Source of the DNA: Phycisphaerae bacterium
Lineage (GTDB): Bacteria; Planctomycetota; Phycisphaerae; Sedimentisphaerales; Anaerobacaceae
Assembly (NCBI GenBank): GCA_028714255.1
Contig: JAQTMR010000003.1
Span: 112,111-176,110 of the forward strand
Reading direction: 5' to 3'
Length of the DNA: 64,000 bases
A program made the position numbers and the translations under genes. Shown here piece by piece: positions 16,106 to 25,092 of the stretch. The notes under the pieces were generated by a model. It made no database searches, had not been told where the DNA came from, and saw only the letters and a list, made by a program, of their open reading frames with translations. How positions within the stretch are numbered: the first letter of the stretch is position 1; each line of letters starts with the position of its first letter.

Positions 16106-18066
16106 GTGCCAGCAGATTCAAATCCTTTTGGGCCTTAAGACTCCAAACGCTCGCCCATTCCATTCGTTTGACCACGTGCCAGCAGATTCAAATCCTTTTG
16201 GGCCTTAAGACATCGCCAAGCCGGTCAAAAATAACTTCTTGTGCGGTGCCAGCAGATTCAAATCCTTTTGGGCCTTAAGACTTGGCGGATTCGGCCTCAA
16301 GAATTATACTTTTAGCGGTGCCAGCAGATTCAAATCCTTTTGGGCCTTAAGACGTAGAGTTACAGTGGCCTGATAAAGCAAAAGATTGTGCCAGCAGATT
16401 CAAATCCTTTTGGGCCTTAAGACTCCAAACGCTCGCCCATTCCATTCGTTTGACCACGTGCCAGCAGATTCAAATCCTTTTGGGCCTTAAGACCAGTTCG
16501 CTCGTTTTGAGCTTTCTTCCCGTCTCCTCGTGCCAGCAGATTCAAATCCTTTTGGGCCTTAAGACCTGGAGAAGAAAGTCAACCTTCTTCTTTTCGCTGT
16601 CGTGCCAGCAGATTCAAATCCTTTTGGGCCTTAAGACGTCTTTTCCTTTTTTGAAGAGGTAAAAAATATCAAGTGCCAGCAGATTCAAATCCTTTTGGGC
16701 CTTAAGACAAATTAGTCGCCGAACCGGGATGCTGTTTGAGTATGGTGCCAGCAGATTCAAATCCTTTTGGGCCTTAAGACCCGCTGTCGTCGCACGTAGC
16801 CTGGTTTTCTATGGTTGTGCCAGCAGATTCAAATCCTTTTGGGCCTTAAGACGTGCGCGAAAAGTTGTATATGTAATTACTCTTAACTGTGCCAGCAGAT
16901 TCAAATCCTTTTGGGCCTTAAGACATGGCGACGAAAACAACAACCACATTTTGGGACAGGAGTGCCAGCAGATTCAAATCCTTTTGGGCCTTAAGACGAT
17001 ATATATAAAACATCGGCTCTGGCAGATCGCTTGTGCCAGCAGATTCAAATCCTTTTGGGCCTTAAGACAAGGCATAAAATGGTAACGATAGTATCGTTGA
17101 CAAGTGCCAGCAGATTCAAATCCTTTTGGGCCTTAAGACCGGCTAAGTATCTGCACTTTATCAGTGGTCAAACGTGCCAGCAGATTCAAATCCTTTTGGG
17201 CCTTAAGACGTGCTGGCAGCGGCCCCTGGCGGTTCGCAGCAAAGTGCCAGCAGATTCAAATCCTTTTGGGCCTTAAGACCACTTTATGGTCTGCTCCTTT
17301 TAGGTAATGCACTCCCTTGGTGCCAGCAGATTCAAATCCTTTTGGGCCTTAAGACGCCGATTCGTGTGTTACCATTATTATTTGTACTCCAGTGCCAGCA
17401 GATTCAAATCCTTTTGGGCCTTAAGACCCGAAAGAAATAGTTATGGAAAAGGTTGCTGTCCCGTGCCAGCAGATTCAAATCCTTTTGGGCCTTAAGACTG
17501 TAATAGCGTTGTGCAAAGGATTTAAGCTATGTAAGTGCCAGCAGATTCAAATCCTTTTGGGCCTTAAGACGTTGGTTTATAGATAACGCCCATAGTTTCT
17601 CCTGTGTGCCAGCAGATTCAAATCCTTTTGGGCCTTAAGACGAAAAATGCCAATACTGTGGTCAGGCCGAAAAAACTGTGCCAGCAGATTCAAATCCTTT
17701 TGGGCCTTAAGACAAACACCTTGAAATTAACGATAATAAAATAAAGGAGTGCCAGCAGATTCAAATCCTTTTGGGCCTTAAGACCTATTATATAAACGCA
17801 CTAATCAATTAACCAGCAGTGCCAGCAGATTCAAATCCTTTTGGGCCTTAAGACATTCACTCTTCGTGCGTGGGTCACGTATGCAGTAAGTGCCAGCAGA
17901 TTCAAATCCTTTTGGGCCTTAAGACATACCGATACTACTAACGTCAGAGGCCGCCAACAGTGCCAGCAGATTCAAATCCTTTTGGGCCTTAAGACAACTA
18001 CGCCGATTGCTTATACTTGATGAGCCATTTGTGCCAGCAGATTCAAATCCTTTTGGGCCTTAAGAC
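16106..18066 (-). CRISPR. Type V-B CRISPR array, 28 repeats and 27 spacers
   Basis: Twenty-eight copies of a 36-bp repeat, identical as far as I can read, from 16106-16141 to 18031-18066. Read on minus, the repeat begins GTCTTAAGGCCCAAAAGG and ends CTGCTGGCAC; a GTC start and GGCAC-like end are typical of type V-B crRNA repeats. Spacers are 34-37 bp, with one of 40 bp (17280-17319). The array is transcribed on minus, the same direction as cas12b, cas4-cas1 and cas2, so the leader end is at 18066 and the oldest end at 16106. The spacers at 16142-16175 and 16424-16457 are identical. No spacer was noticed that matches elsewhere in the window. Confidence 0.98.
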
Positions 18067-18257
18067 CGTTTCCTTTGCAAATCATTGTTTTTTCTGGGGT
18101 TACGCTGGCAGAATCGAGCAGTTTTGCGAAAGCATGGAAATTTGTTCATAAGGCCGATCCTCTATAGCAAAGAAACTAAGTGTAACCCTTTGTTATCAAA
18201 CAAGTACGAGCAATACCACAAGAATTTGGTCATAGTTACCGCTCGCCAAAGGATTTT
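18067..18257 (-). promoter_or_regulatory. CRISPR leader region
   Basis: This AT-rich stretch lies between the tracrRNA terminator-like T-run and the first (leader-end) repeat and should contain the pre-crRNA promoter and integration signals. On minus, TATAGA-like sequence occurs near 18163-18168, but no convincing -35 accompanies it. TGCCAGC on minus near 18103-18109 matches part of the repeat complement and may be chance. Confidence 0.45.
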
Positions 18258-18375
18258 AAAAAATATTAACTTGCGAAAGTCCCAAAAGGATAAAAATCTA
18301 CTTGAGGTGGTGGCCTAACTTTGAGGTCGGAGCCGGGGCACTTCTATTCACTCATTTTCGTCAACCTATAATTGA
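18258..18375 (-). ncRNA. tracrRNA of the type V-B system
   Basis: Read on minus, positions 18299-18277 match the complement of the crRNA repeat at 19 of 23 bases, including an 11-base run ATCCTTTTGGG and an outer AGATT. Upstream in the RNA, GTGCC (18341-18337) can pair with the GGCAC at the 3' end of the repeat. This split pairing, a 5' GTGCC-type segment plus a 3' anti-repeat, is the architecture known for Cas12b tracrRNAs. After the anti-repeat a run of six U residues (18264-18259) could end transcription. A promoter precedes it at 18383-18409. The exact ends are estimated. Confidence 0.8.
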
Positions 18376-18382
18376 CGAGGTT

Positions 18383-18409
18383 ATTATACCACACAGGCAA
18401 TCTCGTCAA
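18383..18409 (-). promoter_or_regulatory. tracrRNA promoter with flanking inverted repeat
   Basis: On minus, TTGACG (18409-18404) and TATAAT (18388-18383) are spaced 15 bp apart; the -35 overlaps the end of cas2. An 8-bp inverted repeat, TTGACGAG on minus at 18409-18402 and CTCGTCAA at 18379-18372, brackets the -10. A further TTGACG lies on minus at 18364-18359. The arrangement could be an operator or a transcript-start hairpin. Confidence 0.65.
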
Positions 18410-18702
18410 CAAATAAAATCCTTACTTTTTTTGGCTTCCATTTTTTTGCCGAGGACAGTCCATTTACTGTCATAATCCTTATCATCAATCACGGGAGCCA
18501 GTTTAATCATTACAATCTGGTCCTCATTATGATTTATAATGTCTTTGAGCTTTTCCATCAAAAGGGCGAAGTCCCTTTCGGAAAGCTGACAAATAAAAAC
18601 GGAATACTGAAAGCCATCCCCATAGCCCTGCATTACGCTATGCACCTTCTGCAGCCGTTTAGGTTCGCAGATATCGTATGAAACAAGTGTGTGGTATCTC
18701 AT
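18406..18702 (-). CDS. cas2: CRISPR-associated endoribonuclease-like protein Cas2
   Basis: A 98-residue protein of the ferredoxin-fold Cas2 family, which forms the Cas1-Cas2 integrase core for new spacer acquisition. The N-terminal strand MRYHTLVSYDICEPKR carries the conserved Asp, and GDGFQYSVFIC is the usual second-strand motif. Length is normal. It starts two bases after the cas4-cas1 stop, so it is the third gene of the cas12b operon, directly before the tracrRNA. Confidence 0.94.
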   Translation of the reverse strand: MRYHTLVSYDICEPKRLQKVHSVMQGYGDGFQYSVFICQLSERDFALLMEKLKDIINHNEDQIVMIKLAPVIDDKDYDSKWTVLGKKMEAKKSKDFIC

Positions 18703-18704
18703 AA

Positions 18705-20378
18705 TCAGCGTGTCATCAAAGGAACATATTCGACGAATTCTCCCTCAAGCACCCGCGCCAGCAGGCGTACTTCAAGCTGGAGTATTCTTCTATAGCTCAT
18801 TCGATATTCAAACATCGGATGAGTTACCAATTCATCAACGCGATTCTCATAAGCTGCGAGCCATTTTTTCTTGGCGCCCAGTTTCATTTGACAGCACCCG
18901 GATAATTCCAGAAAATCGTCTTTCTTTATTATATTGCCGTTGATAACGCGCAAAACCGTAGAGTCCACAATCAAAGGCCTGAACGCCTCCATCATATCAA
19001 GGGCAAGAGCTGGTCTTCCTGCAACCGCTTTATGATAAAAGCCAAACATTGGGTCAAGACCTACAGCGACAATGGCCGAATAAAAATCACGGGCCAGTAA
19101 AGTATATCCGTATGAGAGCAAGGCATTGACGGGGTCTCTTGGCGGCCTTTTATTCCTCGAAGTCATATCGAATTCTTTATCATCTGACAACGCCTTTGGA
19201 AAATTCTCCCAATAAATGTTCGCTGCCGCGCCTTCAAGCCCTCGTATTGTGTCAATTGAAGAGGCATTGTTCAATCGCTGAGCCAGTTCATTTAACCGGT
19301 CAAGACAATCACTATCTCCCTGCATATTTCTTCTAAGAAGTGTCCGCTGGTTGGAAATCTTGGATGCAACAATATTACGGGCAAGATGAGTAATAAATTG
19401 TTCATCGCTGAATCTGGCGAATTGTTTCTTTCTCAAGTGTATATTCTTTGACAAAGGTGTTGTTACAACCGCTTCAAGCCAGCCCCCCGGAGTCACAAAA
19501 TTAATAGTCGCATCTTTTTTGACTAAAGCAATAATTGCTTGTGTCGTTATCTGGCAATGGTTTCCTATACACACGTGGCTTACATCTTTGAGGGGTATGG
19601 TTCTTTGCGGTTCATTAGGTATATCTATTATCAAGGCATCGTTCTTTTTTGAAATATATGTTCCAGATGTAACCGCATATACTATTCCCGCGTCGTCTCT
19701 GCCGACAATTATCTTCCTTGGCTCATCAATCTTTTGCTTTATAAATTGCGTCTCGTCCGGAAGGCATAGCTCATTTAGCGAACATCGAATACATTTATCA
19801 GAGCCGGTTAATGGTTCGGGTAAAGTATCCGAATTGGCTGTCTGATGGGCCTTCTCAATGATGGCAAATAACGCGTTTTTTAACTGCTCGTTGAATACAA
19901 GCGGTAGTTTATTATTATTTCCCCTGTAATAGACATACCCCTTCGTGCAGGGAAAGCCGTTTGCCTGCAACAAAAGGCATTGCGCTGCTAATTGCATCTG
20001 GTCGTTATTCCAGATATCGCCTTGTAATTCAAAGCCCTCAACAATAAACGGCTTATCGCCTTGCGGAGAGCTTGACCTTTTATCCTCGACCGGGATAACC
20101 TCATTTTCCGTTTCGTATATACCGTCGAATTTGCCTGTTATACCGTGTTCATCATCGGAAAGAATAAATGACTTGGTTATGCTGTCAGACCAGGGCTTTT
20201 CTTCCAGCTTTGTCTGGCGGGTGCGTTTCCTGTTATGTTGTGCAGAGCCAGAGATAGTATCAGCACTGTCATCGAAAAGCCCCTTGGCGTGCATTAGGTA
20301 AAATAACCTTGGGCAATACAAATACTCATTGAGCATCCGTATCGGAATATATTCTGACTCAGAACGGGGTTGGCTCAA
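18705..20378 (-). CDS. cas4-cas1: Fused Cas4-Cas1 adaptation protein
   Basis: 557 residues in two domains. Residues 1 to about 210 are Cas4, a RecB-like nuclease that trims prespacers and checks the PAM: Cys22 with Cys196, Cys199 and Cys205 (CIRCSLNELC) form the 4Fe-4S site, and GKFDGIYE followed by VEDKRSS supplies metal-binding Asp, Glu and Lys. Residues 220-557 are Cas1, the integrase: RGLEGAAANIYW holds the catalytic Glu, FGFYHKAV the His and ALDMMEAFRPL the Asp. A Cas4-Cas1 fusion is characteristic of type V-B loci and some type I-U loci. The start codon overlaps the cas12b stop by 4 bp (20375-20378), so the two are translationally coupled. Confidence 0.96.
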   Translation of the reverse strand: MSQPRSESEYIPIRMLNEYLYCPRLFYLMHAKGLFDDSADTISGSAQHNRKRTRQTKLEEKPWSDSITKSFILSDDEHGITGKFDGIYETENEVIPVEDKRSSSPQGDKPFIVEGFELQGDIWNNDQMQLAAQCLLLQANGFPCTKGYVYYRGNNNKLPLVFNEQLKNALFAIIEKAHQTANSDTLPEPLTGSDKCIRCSLNELCLPDETQFIKQKIDEPRKIIVGRDDAGIVYAVTSGTYISKKNDALIIDIPNEPQRTIPLKDVSHVCIGNHCQITTQAIIALVKKDATINFVTPGGWLEAVVTTPLSKNIHLRKKQFARFSDEQFITHLARNIVASKISNQRTLLRRNMQGDSDCLDRLNELAQRLNNASSIDTIRGLEGAAANIYWENFPKALSDDKEFDMTSRNKRPPRDPVNALLSYGYTLLARDFYSAIVAVGLDPMFGFYHKAVAGRPALALDMMEAFRPLIVDSTVLRVINGNIIKKDDFLELSGCCQMKLGAKKKWLAAYENRVDELVTHPMFEYRMSYRRILQLEVRLLARVLEGEFVEYVPLMTR

Positions 20379-23300
20379 GGCAAATATCCCCCCTTGTATT
20401 TGTCAACTAACGCCTTTGTAATTTTTCTATTAACAACAGACCAGAATATCTCAGATGAATAAAATCTTTCTTTTTTTAGTATCAAACCGGAAGCATCTCT
20501 GAAAAATATTTTCCTATCCTTGCTTTCCTCTGATTCGAGTTCGCGCCACTCATCAATAAGCTCTTCATCAAGTTCATCAATACCAGATTCTTCTTTGTCC
20601 TCAGCTTTTTTACCTGTTATTTTAGACCAGAGTTTTTTCTGAATCTTTTCAGGAACAAATCCTTCTCCATCGGCCTTAAATAAAGCAAAACCATCACCAT
20701 CGGTTAGCTTACTTAAACCTCCAAGAAGCCTTGCCCCGCAGTCTTGATGAACCCAAAATTCCTTGCCGTTTTTATCACGAATATTTTCAACCTTAACCCT
20801 GAATGTATCAACATATCTTGTCCAGTATCTTCTTTGTAAATTCTGAGCGGCGTTGATATCGGCGTGTGTTATTTCAACTTTGCTATTTTCATCAAAACTG
20901 ACAAAGAATTCTCCGCCTTCCCATGGAACGATATTACCCACTTTTAGCAGGTCTTCATTTATGCCCTTTTCAAAGAGTTTCTTTCTGAGTGATTCATTGC
21001 TGCTTATATATTTCAGCGTGCTATCTGTAATCTTAGTTGCCCTAACCCCTGGGCAACCATTCTTTGCATAGAATCTGCTACTGAATTCGGCGCCTGTTCT
21101 ATCATCAATATGAATGCCATAAATCGTTGACTGCTGTTTCGCTTCTTCTACAATTTTTCTATGTGACCATCGCATTAATTGTGCATTTTCCCGTCTTGGA
21201 CGGTCTGTGTGAAAACGATAGCGGTTAAGGTCTTCGAAAAGAATAAGTCTGCAAGGTTGGAACCTGTCTTTCCATTCGCATTTTTTTGTTCTTTCGTTAT
21301 AGACCGGTATCTTTCCTCTTGCTGCCTGGATTATTAAATCAACGCCTGTTTTAATCCGGTCTTCTTTCTTATTATTTATATGTTCAAGCAGATTGTTTGC
21401 AAATACTCCTCTTTTCTCTCTGTTCTGCTGGTTTATCTGGCCATATTGTCTGCCATGTGTTGACCAGCCCTTTAAGAAATCTCGAATATCTTCAAGATAT
21501 TTGATTCCCCAGTAGGATTTACCTATCTCATATTGACGATCTTTGACTTTTGGCTTTGTTTGCTTTCGCCAATCGGAAATATCCTTAGAAACTTTAGGCT
21601 CATATTTCTTATGAAGCTGCTCAAGCTGAATCTTCCAGACTTCCAAAGGTTTTTCAAGAAAGACTTCTAGGCTTTTCTTTTCATCATCCGTGAGCCGATA
21701 TTTCTTTTCTTTATCGGAGTATTTTTCCTTTGCGCTGCATGATTTTTCAAGCTCTTTCTTCCTCTTCTCCTTATCAACAACAGAAAGCCGTAAAAGCTCT
21801 TTGAGAAAGTATTTGCCTTGCTTAAGCTCGCTTAATTTCTTGTAAGCTTCTTCTCTGGCAAGTTGCGCTTTATTTGAAATATCTTCGCCTGGCATTTTCA
21901 GGACAAAGCTTCGTTCGTGCTTTGCCCATAAATCCTTGTCTTTATCTGCCGGCCAACATAGACCTTTTGCGGGCTTTCCTTTTACAAGCTCAAAGACCGA
22001 ACAGCTTGCAAATGCCCTTATTCCAAGGTCAAGGGTAAGGACTCGTAATCCTGCCTCAATATCTTTGAGATGTTTGTTATTAAGCAGCCCACTTTTGAAG
22101 TGATTGATTTCGGGAGTTGCCTTTACTCTTCCTTTGTTGTCAAGCCAACCCTGCGGTGCTTTAGGTTCGATATCAAGAACAAGCTTAAACCATACATCAA
22201 GGCTGTTTGACTTCTTGCCCCAGTTGCCATTCTGTAAATCATTTAATTCTCTGTTTTCTAGGAAAGGCCTGTCAAAGAGAATATCGCTTCCGCTGAAAGA
22301 TGCGGCATATTGTTCGTTAGCGTGAAAGAATAGTAACTTCTGTGTGTCGTCAATTTCCTTTATTTCAGGCTCATTTATCTGTCCTGATGTTGCGAGTCTG
22401 ATTGGGAAAACCTTTTCTGTCAAATTACTATCGGAGTGTTTTATTAATGGTATATTTAGCGATAGTTCATTGTTCTCCTGAATTATTTCATAACTTTTTA
22501 TATTAGTTCCGCCTGGCTTTTCAAATTGAGACCATCTTGGATGTATTCTTGAATCAGCGAATGTCATCAGGGCTTGTGGTTTTCTGTTCTTGAGCTTTTT
22601 CTCAAGCCCATTGAGTTTTGCTATTCCCAAAAGAGGATTCTCTTCACTTTGCCAGACTTTTTTATTTTCATCTTCGGCAAGCCAATTATAAAGATCTGGA
22701 TCGCCGAATTTGCCTTTAAGCTCGGCCTGAAGATTATCGAGCTTGTGCTCTCTATCTTCTTTGGTTAAACAACCTTTTTTTGACCATTCATTCTTAACTT
22801 TGTCATAACCCCGAAGCATTCTTGAATTTATTTTAAAGGGGTCATCGTCATTAATTTGAGTAAATTTTTTAAGCTTCTCATGTCTTTCAGATTCATATTG
22901 CCGGATAGTTTTTATGACATTGTTTTCTATTTTTCCAAGGCATTCCTTTTGCTCAATTATTAACTTGTTGATTTTCCCCCATTCTTTAGAGCATAATTCA
23001 TTCCAGCTTTCCCAAGAAAGGATATGTGCTACGGCAAGGCGCAAGGCAAGTCTATCCCACGGAGATATATCTTTGTTCTGATAGCCCAGAAACTTTGAAA
23101 GAATCGGAGGCATAAGGAGCGGCAGTAGGAACAATTCTGCTTTTAACCTTCTTGTTAACTCCGGTGCTCCTTGGATTTGTTTTCTCTTTTTTTCCTGATC
23201 GGCAATAAAGGATTCCTGCCATGGTTCAGATTTTGCGAGTTTATTTAACCATCCAGCTTTTCGTCCTTTAAGTTTAGATTCGCCTTTGCCATTAATCAAA

Positions 23301-23821
23301 ATATTGGCCTGTTCTGTCTTTAACCACTTTTCTGATTCTTTTAAGTATCCATCATTATTCGCCTTAAACATTGCAACCCATTCAGGTTCGGCATTAGGTA
23401 TTTGTTCAAAAATCTGCATTAACCCTTTACTTTCCTTATCCATTAGAGGGCTTGCAAATTTGTTGGCCTCCTGTGAATCACCACTTAAGATTTCATGGTA
23501 TAACTGCTGCAATTCCTTCAATACTTCTTCATTGGTGCCGATGTTGGGTTTGCCGGTTTTCTGCTGAATGCTACGGGCAAGAGTAAGAGCATTTTTTTGT
23601 ACATCGTCGGCATTGACTGTGACAACTGTATCGTTGCCTTTTTCATCTTTACTTGGTATCAGATATGACCTGCCCCGGCAAAGCAGTAAAATCTCTTCTA
23701 TCTTCGCAACGGCCTTGTTAATTTCCTCGTGTGTCGTCCAAAGCGCCTGCCGTAATTCTTTTGCCTCCGGCTTGTCCGACCTGTCCAGCACCATTTTCAG
23801 GTTGATTGTTTTCGTTACCAT
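20375..23821 (-). CDS. cas12b: Type V-B effector nuclease Cas12b (C2c1)
   Basis: An RNA-guided DNA endonuclease of 1148 residues, within the usual Cas12b size range. The three RuvC motifs are split as expected: Asp598 in TLDLGIRAF, Glu863 in ILFEDLNRYRF and Asp988 in THADINAAQNLQ. The spacing agrees with the D570, E848 and D977 of the Alicyclobacillus acidoterrestris enzyme. All three acidic residues are present, so activity is expected. No CxxC zinc finger of the Cas12a-distant type is obvious in the Nuc region. ATG 23821 is preceded by GGAGG at four bases and by a promoter at 23875-23902. It overlaps cas4-cas1 by 4 bp. With the array and tracrRNA on the same strand the locus looks complete. 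Confidence 0.96.
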   Translation of the reverse strand: MVTKTINLKMVLDRSDKPEAKELRQALWTTHEEINKAVAKIEEILLLCRGRSYLIPSKDEKGNDTVVTVNADDVQKNALTLARSIQQKTGKPNIGTNEEVLKELQQLYHEILSGDSQEANKFASPLMDKESKGLMQIFEQIPNAEPEWVAMFKANNDGYLKESEKWLKTEQANILINGKGESKLKGRKAGWLNKLAKSEPWQESFIADQEKKRKQIQGAPELTRRLKAELFLLPLLMPPILSKFLGYQNKDISPWDRLALRLAVAHILSWESWNELCSKEWGKINKLIIEQKECLGKIENNVIKTIRQYESERHEKLKKFTQINDDDPFKINSRMLRGYDKVKNEWSKKGCLTKEDREHKLDNLQAELKGKFGDPDLYNWLAEDENKKVWQSEENPLLGIAKLNGLEKKLKNRKPQALMTFADSRIHPRWSQFEKPGGTNIKSYEIIQENNELSLNIPLIKHSDSNLTEKVFPIRLATSGQINEPEIKEIDDTQKLLFFHANEQYAASFSGSDILFDRPFLENRELNDLQNGNWGKKSNSLDVWFKLVLDIEPKAPQGWLDNKGRVKATPEINHFKSGLLNNKHLKDIEAGLRVLTLDLGIRAFASCSVFELVKGKPAKGLCWPADKDKDLWAKHERSFVLKMPGEDISNKAQLAREEAYKKLSELKQGKYFLKELLRLSVVDKEKRKKELEKSCSAKEKYSDKEKKYRLTDDEKKSLEVFLEKPLEVWKIQLEQLHKKYEPKVSKDISDWRKQTKPKVKDRQYEIGKSYWGIKYLEDIRDFLKGWSTHGRQYGQINQQNREKRGVFANNLLEHINNKKEDRIKTGVDLIIQAARGKIPVYNERTKKCEWKDRFQPCRLILFEDLNRYRFHTDRPRRENAQLMRWSHRKIVEEAKQQSTIYGIHIDDRTGAEFSSRFYAKNGCPGVRATKITDSTLKYISSNESLRKKLFEKGINEDLLKVGNIVPWEGGEFFVSFDENSKVEITHADINAAQNLQRRYWTRYVDTFRVKVENIRDKNGKEFWVHQDCGARLLGGLSKLTDGDGFALFKADGEGFVPEKIQKKLWSKITGKKAEDKEESGIDELDEELIDEWRELESEESKDRKIFFRDASGLILKKERFYSSEIFWSVVNRKITKALVDKYKGGYLP

Positions 23822-23874
23822 TTATCCTCCGACAATATATCTCCCAAGTGGTTACCTAATGGATGTGATTTGCA

Positions 23875-23902
23875 ATTATACCGTTTCCCTACCGAATTTC
23901 AA
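23875..23902 (-). promoter_or_regulatory. Promoter of the cas12b operon
   Basis: On minus, TTGAAA (23902-23897) and TATAAT (23880-23875) are separated by 16 bp, about 54 bp before the cas12b start. This gives a short leader with GGAGG as ribosome binding site. Confidence 0.75.
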
Positions 23903-24407
23903 TAAAAAACAGCTTCCTCAAAAATACGCAGCATAGCTGGACCACCTGCTATATTTTTCTAAAATTTTCCTTGCCGGACGGTATTCCAATAAAGTACCTT
24001 AATAACAGCGGAGAGAAATCCGCTAAATAAATCTGAATCACTGAGATTTCAGACGTTTCAAGGTAAATCGGGAGTTTATAGTTTCAGGAACGTGTGAAAG
24101 GCTCGGTGCTCTCTTTTACAGAGAGCACCTTTGCTTTGTATTTGCACAAAGTGAAGGCAGCTTTCGTAAGCTATAGAAAGAGCACCGCTTAGCTTTCATG
24201 TCCTGAGAGGCTCTCCCGAGCCTTCCTTGAGCGTGATTGCGGCGGTGCTCTTTTAATTCCGCTGGCGCGGGGCATTTCAGTTCTACAAAGTAGCACAACG
24301 CCGCAATATAGAAATGGGTGCGTTGCACCCCGGCGGTGCTCTTTATTTTTTGCCCCTGCATCTTACCGCCGCGTGTTAGCAGCGGGGGCGGAAAGGACCA
24401 AGGAAAA
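23903..24407. other. Intergenic region between cas12b and a small membrane protein
   Basis: About 500 bp with no supported gene; the minus-strand frame at 24116-24418 overlaps strong RNA-like inverted repeats and has no ribosome binding site. The right two-thirds (24097-24347) is packed with complementary segments and is entered separately as a possible structured RNA. Confidence 0.5.
24097..24347 (+). ncRNA. Possible structured RNA with repeated GGTGCTCT boxes
   Basis: GGTGCTCTC (24105-24113) pairs perfectly with GAGAGCACC (24121-24129). AAAGAGCACCGC (24177-24188) pairs perfectly over 12 bp with GCGGTGCTCTTT (24242-24253), enclosing a hairpin AGGCTC/GAGCCT (24208-24223). Alternatively TTGCGGCG (24237-24244) pairs with CGCCGCAA (24299-24306), which would exclude the 12-bp stem. 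GGGTGC/GCACCC (24317-24331) precedes GCGGTGCTCTTTATTTTTT, a terminator-like end. Strand is a guess based on the T-run and the downstream gene on plus. No known RNA family is recognised. Confidence 0.4.
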
Positions 24408-24581
24408 ATGAAGTTCACACCAAAGAGGGGCCTGTTTCGGCTAATAACAGCGGCAGTAGTAATCGCGGCCTGCCTGCCGGTTACAGAGGAGTTTGCGTTC
24501 AGTGTTATGTGTGCACTCGTTTGCGCAGGCTGGCTGATTTTCTGGATCGTGGGGGGATTCTTCGATATGGAAAAATCCTGA
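24408..24581 (+). CDS. Small membrane protein, 57 residues
   Basis: ATG at 24408 is preceded by AAGGAAAA. The product begins MKFTPKRGLFRLITAAVV and has two predicted transmembrane helices (about residues 10-27 and 32-50) with a short hinge, ending in FFDMEKS. A two-helix protein of this size could be a holin-like or small regulatory membrane protein. I do not recognise the family. It lies between structured noncoding stretches near the CRISPR locus. Confidence 0.55.
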   Translation: MKFTPKRGLFRLITAAVVIAACLPVTEEFAFSVMCALVCAGWLIFWIVGGFFDMEKS

Positions 24582-24604
24582 CAGAGAGCACCCTATCTCC
24601 GTTT

Positions 24605-24684
24605 ACTGCACGGCCCGACGGTTCCGCGTTCCTCCTCGGGGCCTGTGGTTACACCCCCAGCCACTTGGGGCCGTGCGGTATTTT
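24605..24684 (+). ncRNA. Three-way-junction RNA-like element, copy 1
   Basis: Outer stem P1: GCACGGCCC (24608-24616) with GGGCCGTGC (24668-24676). Stem P2: GGTTCCG with CGGGGCC, seven pairs including two G-U. Stem P3: GTGGT with GCCAC. Core length is 69 bases, followed by a T-rich GGTATTTTATT. A second copy at 25093-25168 keeps all three stems despite base changes. It is not a tRNA (no T-loop consensus) and matches no class that I recognise. The strand is chosen from the downstream T-rich tail. Confidence 0.5.
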
Positions 24685-24710
24685 ATTAGAGAGACCCAGC
24701 AAAAAAGGAA

Positions 24711-25085
24711 ATGACGGAAGTCGCTATGCAGAGAAAGTATTTTACAAGAAAGGCAGGTGTTTTCTTCCAGTCCGTCAGAAGCGGGAAAGAACTCTGGATT
24801 AAGCAGGACAGAAGCGGCAAGATTCAGAGGCTTGCCGGGGGCCTTCTTCTTCCCAGAGGCAAATTCGAAGAGCTTATAGAAGAATATCCATCTTCATTAT
24901 TAGATAAGACAAACTGCCTCGATGCGGAAGTCGCAAGGGAGCTCTTTGAGGATGCCCGGCGGGAAAAATTCGCCGGTAACATAGAATATGAAGACACGGT
25001 GATTTTCTTCCTAATTGAAAAAGGGCCCGACAAATATGAAATCGGATGCAGCAGCACAATTGAGAGAATAGAAGAAATTAAATAG
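24711..25085 (+). CDS. Hypothetical protein, 124 residues, between two RNA-like elements
   Basis: ATG at 24711 follows AAAAAAGGAA; an in-frame ATG at 24726 is an alternative start. The product is charged and soluble (MTEVAMQRKYFTRKAGVFF at the start, ERIEEIK at the end), with a predicted alpha/beta composition and no transmembrane segment. I do not recognise a family. It is bracketed by the two copies of the three-way-junction element, which gives the block a cassette-like look. Confidence 0.6.
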   Translation: MTEVAMQRKYFTRKAGVFFQSVRSGKELWIKQDRSGKIQRLAGGLLLPRGKFEELIEEYPSSLLDKTNCLDAEVARELFEDARREKFAGNIEYEDTVIFFLIEKGPDKYEIGCSSTIERIEEIK

Positions 25086-25092
25086 TCCATGT

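Noticed and set aside
15952..17495. Several plus-strand ORFs within the array (repeated residues such as CQQIQILLGLKT)
   Set aside because: They are translations of the CRISPR repeat in different frames, on the strand opposite to array transcription.
16106..18066. T-loop-like GATTCAAATCC inside each CRISPR repeat, suggesting tRNA genes
   Set aside because: The sequence is part of a perfectly repeated 36-bp unit with unique spacers. No acceptor, D or anticodon arms can be built around it.
24116..24418. 100-residue minus-strand ORF upstream of the small membrane protein
   Set aside because: It spans the strong inverted repeats, lacks a ribosome binding site and has no coding-like composition.
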